A stretch of 64,000 nt of DNA, from contig NZ_LZMC01000058.1 of the NCBI RefSeq assembly GCF_001668615.1, positions 1-64,000 on the forward strand. The letters run 5' to 3'. Below, in pieces: positions 27,389 through 35,493 of this stretch. Position 1 is the stretch's first letter; each line of letters begins with the position of its first letter. Both the position numbers and the translations under genes were made by a program. The notes under the pieces were generated by a model. The model saw nothing but the letters and a program-made list of their open reading frames with translations, did not search any database and had not been told where the DNA came from. Source of the DNA: Mycobacterium sp. 1274761.0 (GTDB taxonomy: Bacteria; Actinomycetota; Actinomycetes; Mycobacteriales; Mycobacteriaceae).

Positions 27389-28252
27389 CTAACGCATCGT
27401 GTGTGCGTACTGACGGTGTGGGTGTACGTCGAACATGTCACGGTAAGACGGGGGCTGGCGGCCATCCTCGTCGGCGATGCCGTACTTCTTGGCGAGCTCC
27501 GCTCCGATGAGCGTCTGGCCGCTCAGCGCCATCAGATCGGGGTCGTTGTAGAGGGCCCAGATGACGTGTCCGGTCAGCTCCGGGGTTTCGGCGCTGTCGA
27601 GGATGTGTCCAAATTTTGCGGGGTTGCTCGCGATGATCTTGCGAACCCGGTCGGTCAGCAACGAGCCCATCCAGATCGACACGGACGCGACGTTGAACTC
27701 GCGGAAATCGACGGCCATGTCGGCGGCCATTTTGTCGGTACCGGCCTTGGGCACTCCATAGGCCGGACCGAACGCGTAGTGAACCGCCCCCGAAGAAGAC
27801 GAGAATGCGACCAGCCCGTTGCCCTGTGTGATCATCAGCGGCGCTGCATACACTGTCGCGACATAGCTGCTGCGCAGACCGACGTTCAGGGTGTCGATGA
27901 CGTTGATGGGCTCCTGCCAGAATTTCGTTCGACCCATCATCTGGTCTCGGATGAGCGCGGCGTTGTTGACCAGGATGTCGACGCGCCCCTGCTGTTCGCG
28001 AATTCGGTCGAATAGCGCTTTGACCTGAGCGTCGTCGCTATGGTCCACGGCGACAGCGATACCGGTACCGCCGGCCGCGGTCACACGCGCCGCCGTCTCG
28101 TCGATGGTGCTCGGCGCCGACGAGGCGCTCGAGCCGCGGGTACGGCCGGTGACATAAACGGTGCAGCCGTGGCTGCCCAGGGCGTGGGCAATGCCGGCCC
28201 CGGCGCCGCGGCTCGCCCCGGTGACTACGGCGATGATGTTGTGATCAGACAT
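27389..28252 (-). CDS. Short-chain dehydrogenase/reductase (DHRS1-like)
   Basis: This 287-residue SDR has cofactor loop VVTGASRGAGAGIA, NNAA in VDILVNNAAL, serine-rich strand LVAFSSSSGAVHY and catalytic YGVPK. The arginine in TGRTRG after beta 2 suggests NADP(H). The C-terminus is longer than the core fold and resembles DHRS1-like enzymes. The start ATG 28252 overlaps the ferredoxin stop by 8 bp, so it is the last gene of the SDR-ferredoxin-SDR operon. It probably interconverts an alcohol and a ketone on the pathway substrate. Confidence 0.87.
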   Translation of the reverse strand: MSDHNIIAVVTGASRGAGAGIAHALGSHGCTVYVTGRTRGSSASSAPSTIDETAARVTAAGGTGIAVAVDHSDDAQVKALFDRIREQQGRVDILVNNAALIRDQMMGRTKFWQEPINVIDTLNVGLRSSYVATVYAAPLMITQGNGLVAFSSSSGAVHYAFGPAYGVPKAGTDKMAADMAVDFREFNVASVSIWMGSLLTDRVRKIIASNPAKFGHILDSAETPELTGHVIWALYNDPDLMALSGQTLIGAELAKKYGIADEDGRQPPSYRDMFDVHPHRQYAHTMR

Positions 28253-28586
28253 CGATTCTGGCCGATTCCTTCAGTTCCATTTCGAGCATGCCGCCGCGGA
28301 AGTTCTCGGCCTCGACCGTCAGCGGTATGGAAATGCCTTTGTATCCGCGGCGTTCGATGTGCACGTCGTGATCATGAGAGACGTGTGGGCACCGCGCGAT
28401 TTGGAACACCTCGCGACTTCCCGCGGCCACCCAGTGGCCGTCATATGTTGGGCGCTGCGCTTTCGGGACCTCTTGCGCAATGGCGGTGGCGTGACCGTCG
28501 ACATCGTCGAGTTCGAAGGTTTCCGGAACGATCATGGTGCACAGGGTGTGGCCCTGACACCTCGTCGAATCAACTTGGACGCGCAC
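28245..28586 (-). CDS. 3Fe-4S-type ferredoxin with an unusual C-terminal extension
   Basis: This 113-residue protein starts at GTG 28586. Its first 67 residues match P450-partner ferredoxins: CQGHTLC (Cys10, His13, Cys16) and a late CP (Cys66-Pro67). The histidine in the second cysteine position is typical of mycobacterial 3Fe-4S ferredoxins. Instead of ending a few residues after CP, it continues for 46 residues with an IERRGYKGISIPLTVEAEN segment of unknown role. It should carry electrons to the P450 at 30416, which shares the same operator motif. It lies in an operon with SDR genes on both sides. Confidence 0.8.
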   Translation of the reverse strand: MRVQVDSTRCQGHTLCTMIVPETFELDDVDGHATAIAQEVPKAQRPTYDGHWVAAGSREVFQIARCPHVSHDHDVHIERRGYKGISIPLTVEAENFRGGMLEMELKESARIDV

Positions 28587-28630
28587 TACTTCTCCTCAAT
28601 TGTCCGGTTCGGCGTGTCGGGCGGCTCGAA

Positions 28631-29380
28631 TCAGACGACGGCTCCGCCATTGACTCCGATTACCTGACCGTTGACGTATCCCGCCTGCTCCGAGCACAAG
28701 AACGAGCACACCGCCGCCACTTCCTCGCCGGCGCCGAGCCGACCGGCCGGGATGGCTTGTGTGAGTACTTCTGTGCCAGGAAGTTTGCCCTCGGCTTGCT
28801 GCTGCCGCAGCATCGGCGAGTCGATGACGAAGGGCGGCACGGTATTAGCGGTGATGCCCTTGCGGGCGTAGTCGAGCGCGACGGTCTTGGTCATGGCGAT
28901 GACTCCACCTTTGGTGGCCGAATAGTGGCCCTGTCGCGGCGCACCCTGCTGACCGGCGGCCGAAGATATGGTGATAATTCGGCCCCAACCCGCGTCGACC
29001 ATCTCTGGTAGTACGGCTCGAATGCATAGGAATGTTCCGGTGAGGTTGATCGCCAGGTAGCGGTTCCACTCGTCGAGGGTGATCTTGTCGAACCGCGTGA
29101 AGCCGGCGATGGCCGCACTGGTTACAAGGATCTGTGCAGGCCCGAGCGCGTCACGCACCGTCGCGAAGGCTGAATCGACTGCGGCCTCATCGGATACGTC
29201 GACACCGAGCGCTAAGCCGCGGCCTCCGGCTGCCTGAATCTCGGCGGCAACCTTCTCCGCGGCTTCGCCGTTGACGTCCATCACCGCAACCGCATGACCG
29301 TCAGCGGCGAGCTTGATGCTGATCGCCTTACCCAAGCCTGATCCCCCACCGGTCACCACCGCTGTTCGGCGCATCTTCAT
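28631..29380 (-). CDS. Classical short-chain dehydrogenase/reductase
   Basis: This 249-residue SDR has TGGGSGLGKAI as its cofactor loop, an aspartate after beta 2 in VMDVNG favouring NAD(H), the serine strand IITISSAAG, and catalytic YSATK. It is the first gene of the operon (SDR, ferredoxin, SDR) and follows an operator copy at 29414, 34 bp upstream of its ATG. Oxidation or reduction of a hydroxyl on the pathway substrate is inferred. The usual SDR variant TSAAIAG replaces the NNAG motif. Confidence 0.88.
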   Translation of the reverse strand: MKMRRTAVVTGGGSGLGKAISIKLAADGHAVAVMDVNGEAAEKVAAEIQAAGGRGLALGVDVSDEAAVDSAFATVRDALGPAQILVTSAAIAGFTRFDKITLDEWNRYLAINLTGTFLCIRAVLPEMVDAGWGRIITISSAAGQQGAPRQGHYSATKGGVIAMTKTVALDYARKGITANTVPPFVIDSPMLRQQQAEGKLPGTEVLTQAIPAGRLGAGEEVAAVCSFLCSEQAGYVNGQVIGVNGGAVV

Positions 29381-29413
29381 AACTCCTGACTGCGGTTACT
29401 CGCGTTGAATGCG

Positions 29414-29429
29414 CTGTACGAGTGTATAG
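29414..29429. promoter_or_regulatory. Proposed TetR operator upstream of the SDR-ferredoxin-SDR operon
   Basis: CTGTACGAGTGTATAG fits CTRTAC-N4-GTAYAG at every position. It lies 34 bp upstream of the SDR start at 29380 and 36 bp past the convergent end of the next SDR gene, a position from which it could block the operon promoter. Confidence 0.72.
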
Positions 29430-29465
29430 TGAATAGCTCCGTCGGAAAACAAGCAGACTCAGCCG

Positions 29466-30236
29466 TCATACGCCTGCCGGCCCGGGGGCTCCGTGCATGT
29501 ACAGGGTCTGGCCTGAGCAAAAGCTCGATGCGTCGGAGGCGAAAAACAGTACCCCGTAGCCGATCTCGTCGGGTTCACCGAGGCGGCCCAATCCATTTGA
29601 CATTGCGATGGCCTCGGGATCGAGACCGTAGCGGGCCGCGTCGTCGGTCAGTGTGGCGGCCCGAACCGCGCCGACAGCAATGGCGTTGACCCGAATCCCT
29701 TTCTTGGCCCATGCCGCCGCCATGGATCCGGTGAGGTTATTCACGGCAGCCTTGGCGGCGCCGTACGGGGCCGCCTGCGGCATCGCCAACAGGCTGGCGC
29801 CGGAGCTGATGTTGACGATGGCGCCACCGCCTTGCGACATCATCGGCTTGGCCGCTGCTTTCGACAAGTGCCACACGGCTTTGAAGTTCAGGGCCAGCAC
29901 GTTCTCGAAGTCGTCGTCGGGCCACTCGAGGATGGACTTGGTTTCCGCGCCGCCGGCGCAGTTGACGAGCACGTCGAGTCGTCCGAACTCGGAGAGAGTC
30001 GTGTCGACCAGCTCGCGACACACGTCGGCGGTGGTGACATCGGTCGGTACCGCCAGGGCGCGCCGCCCCATGGCCATGACTTCTTTGGCTGTGGATTCCA
30101 GGGGATCGGGTCGGCGGCCGGCCAGCACGACGTCGGCTCCGTGCTCTGCCAGGACGAGAGCCGCACCGCGTCCGATGCCGGTTCCCCCGCCAGTGATCAC
30201 GGCCACCCGACCGTCCATCGAGAATCGACTGGTCAT
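29466..30236 (-). CDS. Short-chain dehydrogenase/reductase
   Basis: This 256-residue SDR starts at ATG 30236 behind AAGGAG; the open frame runs further upstream, but the SDR fold begins here (MTSRFSMDGRVAVITGG). It has TGGGTGIGRGA, AGRR after beta 2 (NADP-leaning), CAGG in place of NNAG, IVNISSGAS and catalytic YGAAK. The C-terminus ends in HGAPGPAGV. It is divergent from the P450 gene, with one operator copy on each side of the gap, so it is probably coregulated with the P450. Confidence 0.88.
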   Translation of the reverse strand: MTSRFSMDGRVAVITGGGTGIGRGAALVLAEHGADVVLAGRRPDPLESTAKEVMAMGRRALAVPTDVTTADVCRELVDTTLSEFGRLDVLVNCAGGAETKSILEWPDDDFENVLALNFKAVWHLSKAAAKPMMSQGGGAIVNISSGASLLAMPQAAPYGAAKAAVNNLTGSMAAAWAKKGIRVNAIAVGAVRAATLTDDAARYGLDPEAIAMSNGLGRLGEPDEIGYGVLFFASDASSFCSGQTLYMHGAPGPAGV

Positions 30237-30285
30237 TGCGCTCCTTGTGCTCGTAGCGGTGCGGGCACCAGGGCACCGACCGGCA

Positions 30286-30301
30286 TTGTACGAGCGTATA
30301 G
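30286..30301. promoter_or_regulatory. Proposed TetR operator on the SDR side of the SDR/P450 gap
   Basis: TTGTACGAGCGTATAG matches CTRTAC-N4-GTAYAG except for the first base. It lies 50 bp upstream of the SDR start at 30236, well placed to control the leftward gene. Confidence 0.65.
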
Positions 30302-30351
30302 CAGTATCGGTGTTTTGCGAAGTAGTCGATCTTGCTCGCCTACAGCGTCTC

Positions 30352-30367
30352 CTATACAGTCGTACAG
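30352..30367. promoter_or_regulatory. Proposed TetR operator on the P450 side of the SDR/P450 gap
   Basis: CTATACAGTCGTACAG fits CTRTAC-N4-GTAYAG at every position, with a different spacer from the other copies. That shows the half-sites rather than the spacer are conserved. It lies 48 bp upstream of the proposed TTG start of the P450. Confidence 0.7.
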
Positions 30368-30415
30368 CAGCCTGGCTGGTGGCCAAGCTGCTGTTCCGCA
30401 TCGAAGGAGCCGACC

Positions 30416-31603
30416 TTGAGCGACTTGTACTACGACCCCTGGGACTTCGATATTGACCTGGATCCATACCCGACCTATTGCCGTCTGCGCGACGAGTCGC
30501 CGGTCTACTACAACGACCGTCATGACTTCTGGGGTATCAGCCGCTACGCAGATGTGGACGCGGCGTTGAAAGATACGGCCCGGCTCAGCTCCGCGAAGGG
30601 TGACATCCTGGAAGTGGTCATGGCTGACCCTGTGATGCCGCCGGGAATCTTCATCAACGAGGACCCCCCGCTGCACACGATCCACCGCGCTATCGTGTCC
30701 CGGGCCTTCACTCCCAAAAAGATGCGCGCGATCGAGGACAAGGTCCGCGCCTTCTGCGTCGCGTGTCTCGATCCGCTTGTCGGCGGAAACCACTTCGACT
30801 TCGTGGCAGACCTCGGGGCAGAGCTCCCGATGCGCACGATCGGCATGCTTGCCGGCATTCCGGACGCCGAGCAGCCCGCGGTGCGTGCACATGCCAATCA
30901 AGTGCTGCACAACGAACCCGGTAAACCGATGGACATCAAAAAGGATCACTACTTCACCGGTCAAATGTTCGGCGAGTATGTCGAGTGGCGTGAGAAGAAT
31001 CCTTCTGACGATCTGATCACCGAACTGCTCAATGTCGAGTTCGAAGATGAAACGGGAACAACGCGCAACCTTGACAAGCAGGAACTGATCGTCTTTCTCG
31101 CTGTTGTTGCTGGAGCCGGCGTGGAAACCACGGGTCGACTGTTCGGCTGGATGGGCAAGGTGTTGGGCGAACACCCCGACCAGCGCAAGGAATTGGTTGA
31201 AGACAGCGCGTTGATTCCCGCTGCGATCGAGGAGCTTCTTCGCTTCGAGCCGCCGGGTCCGCACGTCGCGCGCTACGTGGCCTCAGAAGAGGTGAGCTAC
31301 CAGGGTCAGGTCATACCGGCGGGTAGTGCGTTGCTGATTATGCTGGCCTCCGCGAACCGCGACGAGCGTCACTTCGATAATCCCGACAAGTTTGACATTC
31401 ACCGAAAGCCGGGTGGCCACCTCACGTTTGGTCGCGGAGCACACTTCTGCGTCGGCGCCCCACTAGCCCGGCTGGAGGGCCGCGTCGCCCTCGAAGAGGT
31501 TCTGAAGCGCTGGCCCGAGTGGGAAATCGACATGGCCGGTGCCCGACGCTCACGTACCTCCACGGTCCGCGGTTGGGACAGCATGCCGGCAGTCGTGGGC
31601 TGA
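30416..31603 (+). CDS. Cytochrome P450
   Basis: This 395-residue soluble bacterial P450 has I-helix AGVETT (near 235), the ExxR helix EELLR (near 273-276) and the heme loop FGRGAHFCVG with Cys345 as axial ligand. The start is TTG 30416 behind GAAGGAG; a longer frame begins at 30332 but would include the operator. It hydroxylates a hydrophobic substrate in the cytosol, with electrons presumably from the ferredoxin encoded at 28245. No ferredoxin reductase is in the cluster, so one must come from elsewhere. The CYP family cannot be named with confidence. Confidence 0.92.
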   Translation: MSDLYYDPWDFDIDLDPYPTYCRLRDESPVYYNDRHDFWGISRYADVDAALKDTARLSSAKGDILEVVMADPVMPPGIFINEDPPLHTIHRAIVSRAFTPKKMRAIEDKVRAFCVACLDPLVGGNHFDFVADLGAELPMRTIGMLAGIPDAEQPAVRAHANQVLHNEPGKPMDIKKDHYFTGQMFGEYVEWREKNPSDDLITELLNVEFEDETGTTRNLDKQELIVFLAVVAGAGVETTGRLFGWMGKVLGEHPDQRKELVEDSALIPAAIEELLRFEPPGPHVARYVASEEVSYQGQVIPAGSALLIMLASANRDERHFDNPDKFDIHRKPGGHLTFGRGAHFCVGAPLARLEGRVALEEVLKRWPEWEIDMAGARRSRTSTVRGWDSMPAVVG

Positions 31604-31941
31604 AGATAACCACCGATGACGGGGTGGTGGCCGTCGTGCTCAGCCAGGAGCATCGAGCGCCGCACGTCTCAGCATCCCGGTGTCGCGAACAGTCATACGA
31701 AATCGCTCAGTGTGGGACGCAGGATGGACAGGATGCGTTCGCAGCCAACGTGGTCGGACGTGTGGCACGAGCGCAGGAGCGTTTGAGCGATCATCTTGTC
31801 ATGCGCCCTGACCTAGCGGCTACGTCGTCACGTGCTGTCTCACCGACGACCGACACAGCGTAGCAACGCCTATCAGTTCGCCAACGTTCGCGAGCCGTTT
31901 CGTCGTTCGGCGGCACGCCACCGGAAGCTAGGCTCAGTGGC
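31604..31941 (+). other. Intergenic stretch without a recognised gene
   Basis: These 338 bp lie between the P450 and the lipase. No ORF here has a recognisable domain or a good ribosome binding site. No strong hairpin with a T-run is seen after the P450. The promoter of the downstream hydrolase is presumably near 31860-31935. Confidence 0.6.
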
Positions 31942-32835
31942 GTGTCTCTTGCCATGGCGGCTACACGATTCGCCCTGCGGTTGCGGCCAAGCGCTTTGCA
32001 ATCACCCGAGGCACTGCGCCAGCGAATAAGTGGCCCAAGGTCTCCGGCGCCTATACCGCGATCAATCAGCCACCGATATGTGGTTGACTCTCAAGCTATT
32101 AACGGTCATGAAGTAATGACTGTCCGCCCGCGTAGCCGGGCCGAGTCCCGGGCGCACGTGCTTTATCTCCACGGCGGGTCTTACACCTCATCGCTTGTGC
32201 AACTGCACTGGAGCATCGTAGCCGCCCTACTCAAGCGCACCGAGTCAGCAGTCACGCTACCGTTGTATCCCCTTGCCCCTGAACATACTATCGACGACGC
32301 GCTACCATTCCTCGACGCTGTGACGCGATCTCTCGAAATTCCCAAGGGCAAGCGTCTTCTATACATGGGTGATTCAGCGGGTGGCGGTCTGGCGCTTTCC
32401 TATGCGATCCGCCAGCGCGATGAGCAATTGCAACGACAGGCCGACGCAATAGTGTTGTTTTCGCCATGGGTCGACGTCACGATGCAAAACCCCGACATCG
32501 CTCGGTACGAAGCTGATGACCCCATCCTGAACCGCCAGCAGCTGAAGACATGCGGCACCTGGTGGGCGGGTCGGCGAGAACCTACAGACCCGGCCGTCAG
32601 CCCTCTACTCGGAAATCTCGCAGGTCTGCCGCCGCTACACGTCTTTCAAGGCGATCACGACTTGTTCCTTCCCGACGTACAACTTCTCGATCGACTAGTC
32701 CGTCAGGCGGGCGGTGCAAGCACCCTTACCGTAGTACCCGGCGGGTTCCACATATATGTCGGTGCTCCGTGGATTCCGGAAGCTCGCACCTCGCTTCGCA
32801 TGGCTTCCGATGTAGTTCTGAGCGATCATCGTTGA
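31942..32835 (+). CDS. Hormone-sensitive-lipase-family esterase
   Basis: This 297-residue alpha/beta hydrolase of the HSL type has HGGS in the oxyanion loop (LYLHGGSYTSS), LPLYPLAPEH, the nucleophile elbow GDSAGGG, a DPAVSP-type segment, and the late acid and histidine in FQGDHD and GGFHIYVGAP. It probably cleaves carboxyl esters in the cytosol. The start is GTG 31942, with ATG 31954 also possible. Codon use is less GC-biased than the core genes, in line with an accessory origin. It has no operator copy and is not obviously part of the TetR regulon. Confidence 0.83.
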   Translation: MSLAMAATRFALRLRPSALQSPEALRQRISGPRSPAPIPRSISHRYVVDSQAINGHEVMTVRPRSRAESRAHVLYLHGGSYTSSLVQLHWSIVAALLKRTESAVTLPLYPLAPEHTIDDALPFLDAVTRSLEIPKGKRLLYMGDSAGGGLALSYAIRQRDEQLQRQADAIVLFSPWVDVTMQNPDIARYEADDPILNRQQLKTCGTWWAGRREPTDPAVSPLLGNLAGLPPLHVFQGDHDLFLPDVQLLDRLVRQAGGASTLTVVPGGFHIYVGAPWIPEARTSLRMASDVVLSDHR

Positions 32836-33340
32836 TCAGTCGCGGTTACCGCTATTTGGTCGGACTAAGCGCGACGCTGTCGCATCTGTATCCGAAGAAA
32901 GCGATAACGCTCTTCGACCGTTTCGAAGCACGTCATGTTGAGCGAAATAGACTCCGGGGCGTTTACTTTCCCGCGATCTCTCGATTGATTGCTGCGAATT
33001 CAAAGCACCTTGTCAACGACACGACGAAAGCAGTTCGCCACCACGAGTATGCAGCAGCGATGTTTGCGCTACCCGGTCGACGCCGGCATACGCGGCGGCT
33101 GCCGGGCAAAGGTCTACCAGGTCAACTTTCGCAATGCCCCCGAGCGTCGACGTTGCAGGCACCATTGTCCAACCCGGCGAGGCGGTGGCGACTGGAACCT
33201 CGGCGATGCGGAAGTGGCGTTCCTGCCGCTGGTCGATGCGGCAGAGTCGGACGCGCTCAGGAAGGACGGCATCCGATTCACCAAAGCCGTCGCGGTCGGT
33301 CGCGCCAGGCGGACGCCAGTCCACGTAGTACGGTCCCAGC
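32836..33340 (+). other. 505-bp stretch with no intact gene recognised
   Basis: Several frames are open here, but none gives a recognisable family, a typical start or a consistent codon pattern. The stretch from about 33180 reads in one frame as GDWNLGDAEVAFLPLVDAAE, which looks protein-like, but it has no start and runs out of frame into the next hydrolase. It may be a decayed gene. I cannot name it. Confidence 0.4.
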
Positions 33341-34129
33341 GTGGTGAACTTGGCCTACGACGACCGCGGCCACGGCGACCCCGTGCTCTTCATTGCCGGC
33401 CATGGTGTCGTCGGACGAACGTGGCAGGTCCATCAAGTGCCCGCATTCCTAGACGTCGGGTACCGCGTGGTCACATTCGACAACCGGGGCGTTGGCGCAA
33501 CCCAGGACGCTTCCGGATTCACCACGGCGACGATGGTGGCCGACACGGCGGAGCTGATCGACGAACTGGACCTCGCTCCCGTCCGAGTCGTCGCCACGTC
33601 GATGGGCTCCTACATAGCCCAGGAGCTGATGCTGGCTCGTCCCGGATTGGTCAGGCAGGCGGCCTTGATGGCCACGCGCGCACGACACGACAGTGCGCGC
33701 GCCTTCTTCCATGAGGCTGAAAGGGAGTTCGCAGATGCCGGAATACAACTCCCCGCCAGCTACGACGCGAAATTGCGCCTGATCGAGGGCTTCTCGCGGA
33801 AGACATTGAACGATGACGCCGCAGTCGCAGATTGGATAGACGTGTTTACCATGTGGCCCACGACCTGGACGCCGGGATCGCGGGCCCAGTTCGACATCGC
33901 CCCGCAAAGCGACCGACGACCTGCATATAAGGCGATCGCCACACCGGTTCTGGTGATCGGTTTCGCTGACGACATCGCCGTACCGCCGCATCTTGGCGCC
34001 GAGGTCGCCCAAGTCCTGCCCAACGGGCGGTATGTCGAGATCGCCGACGCCGGGCATCACGGATTCCTGGAACGGCCGGATGCGGTGAACAGCGCGATAC
34101 TGAAATTCTTCAGCAGCGGGAGTGAATAG
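33341..34129 (+). CDS. Alpha/beta hydrolase
   Basis: The protein has 262 residues from GTG 33341 (or GTG 33344). Features are LFIAGHGVVGRTW at the oxyanion strand, FDNRGVGAT, the nucleophile elbow in VATSMGSYIAQ (the first glycine of GxSxG replaced by alanine), and a C-terminal GFADDIAVPP and DAGHHGFLERP giving the acid and histidine. It resembles the small proline-iminopeptidase or haloperoxidase-like hydrolases. No strong ribosome binding site precedes it, so the true N-terminus is uncertain. The substrate is unknown. Confidence 0.75.
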   Translation: MVNLAYDDRGHGDPVLFIAGHGVVGRTWQVHQVPAFLDVGYRVVTFDNRGVGATQDASGFTTATMVADTAELIDELDLAPVRVVATSMGSYIAQELMLARPGLVRQAALMATRARHDSARAFFHEAEREFADAGIQLPASYDAKLRLIEGFSRKTLNDDAAVADWIDVFTMWPTTWTPGSRAQFDIAPQSDRRPAYKAIATPVLVIGFADDIAVPPHLGAEVAQVLPNGRYVEIADAGHHGFLERPDAVNSAILKFFSSGSE

Positions 34130-35061
34130 GTACGTGTGTGCAGGAAAAAAGTCGAGCTGGGCCAGCTTAGTTTGCCAGAGTTTTAGCTATCAGCGTTTTT
34201 CCCATCAAACCGGGTATTACTTCCTGCGGCGCGGATTAGCCAAACGAAAATTAGGCGCCGCTACGCTGATACGAGGACGGTAGCTGATAGTTTATCCCGG
34301 CCCTTTCCCCGAAAATTCCTAATGACTAGACGGCAACTACGAATTACGTTCTGTAAGCGATCGCCATGACACTTAGCTGCCCAATAATTGATGTTATGGC
34401 GTGGGCATACTGGAAAACCCCCAAGTCGACATACCGGGAAACCCCCAGACGCGCGAATCGACAGGAAATTTCATGTCCAACGAGCGTCACTGCGATCAGG
34501 CGACTGCGGCTCGGCCTTCCTCGACAGCAACACCATCATGGTGCTTACAAGATAACTTCAAACCCGTTGGCACAGTGATTCTTCCGATCCGGCCAACGGA
34601 GGCCTCAGTGCCAACCCTTCTAGGTTTCCGGCGATGAACCGCGCATTCCGCTGACCGTCCTCGTGTGAGTATCCGGTTCTGAATCCGCGACTTCACCGCC
34701 ATGGGCGGCTGTCGCGAACGATCGGGTTGCAGTACTCAAGTGCTCGCGCACGCGCCAAGATTTCTATGTCTCGAACATTTTGCGCACGATCCCAGACTGT
34801 GTTTAGATGCCGCCACGGCAATCGATGTAATTACCATCGCATATCGTCTTGGAAACGACGCCATAGGAAGGTCGTCTACGTGGTCTACTGTCTACTGGTC
34901 ATGCTGCCCGAGGCCGCCGTTGTTTGAGGCGACTGCCGCAAGCTAGCAGGCGACTTCGCCGCCTGCCGGGTGGTGCTCCGCGGAGTATGACCGCCGACGA
35001 GAATGGACATGGACGAGCAGATAGCATGTGCCGGGCGTCACCGTAGGGGAGGGGTTCGAGG
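34130..35061 (+). other. Low-GC, gene-free stretch before the mmpS-mmpL operon
   Basis: About 930 bp contain only short ORFs without domains or good start contexts. Base composition is visibly lower in GC than in flanking genes (for example around 34140-34340). A short repeated word GGRAAACCCCCA occurs at about 34412 and 34437. The mmpS promoter should lie near the right end. No transposase, tRNA or operator copy of the TetR type is seen. Confidence 0.6.
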
Positions 35062-35082
35062 ATTTTTAGGGTTCTGAGACGG

Positions 35083-35493
35083 TTGTGGATACCGCTCCTG
35101 GTGCTGGTCGTGGTCGGCGCCGGGGCGTTCACCGTGTCGCGTCTGCACGGCATCTTCGGCTCTGAAAAGCGACCGTCCTACGCCGACACGAAGGTGAACG
35201 ACTCAAAGCCCTTCAACCCCAAGCATCTGACCTATGAGGTGTTCGGTGCCGCCGGGACCGTCGCGGACATCAGTTACTTCGACGCGAACGCCGAGCCGAC
35301 ATTCGTCCAAGGAGCGAGCCTTCCCTGGTCGCTGACCTTCGAGATCACTGAAACGGCGGGTCCAGGGAGCATTATGGCTCAAGGTGACAGTGGCAGCATC
35401 GGCTGCCGCATTCTGGTGGACAACGAGGTCAAAACCGAGAAGGTCTCCAACCAAGTGAACGCTTTCACTTCCTGCCTTTTGAAGTCCGCATGA
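35083..35493 (+). CDS. mmpS: MmpS-family membrane protein (MmpS4-like)
   Basis: At least 136 residues: one N-terminal membrane anchor ([17 protein letters not shown]) followed by the MmpS periplasmic domain with [20 protein letters not shown] and a C-terminal disulphide-type pair in [10 protein letters not shown] and FTSCLLKSA. It resembles MmpS4, the partner of MmpL4 in siderophore or glycolipid export. The given start is TTG 35083; an ATT at 35062 seven bases after AGGGGAGGGG would add a typical positively charged N-terminus. The stop overlaps the mmpL ATG as ATGA. Confidence 0.88.
   Translation: MWIPLLVLVVVGAGAFTVSRLHGIFGSEKRPSYADTKVNDSKPFNPKHLTYEVFGAAGTVADISYFDANAEPTFVQGASLPWSLTFEITETAGPGSIMAQGDSGSIGCRILVDNEVKTEKVSNQVNAFTSCLLKSA

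Noticed and set aside
32550..33347. Plus-strand ORF spanning the end of the HSL esterase and the following gap
   Set aside because: Its first third is an out-of-frame copy of the esterase gene and the rest is Arg/Ser-rich with no family match.
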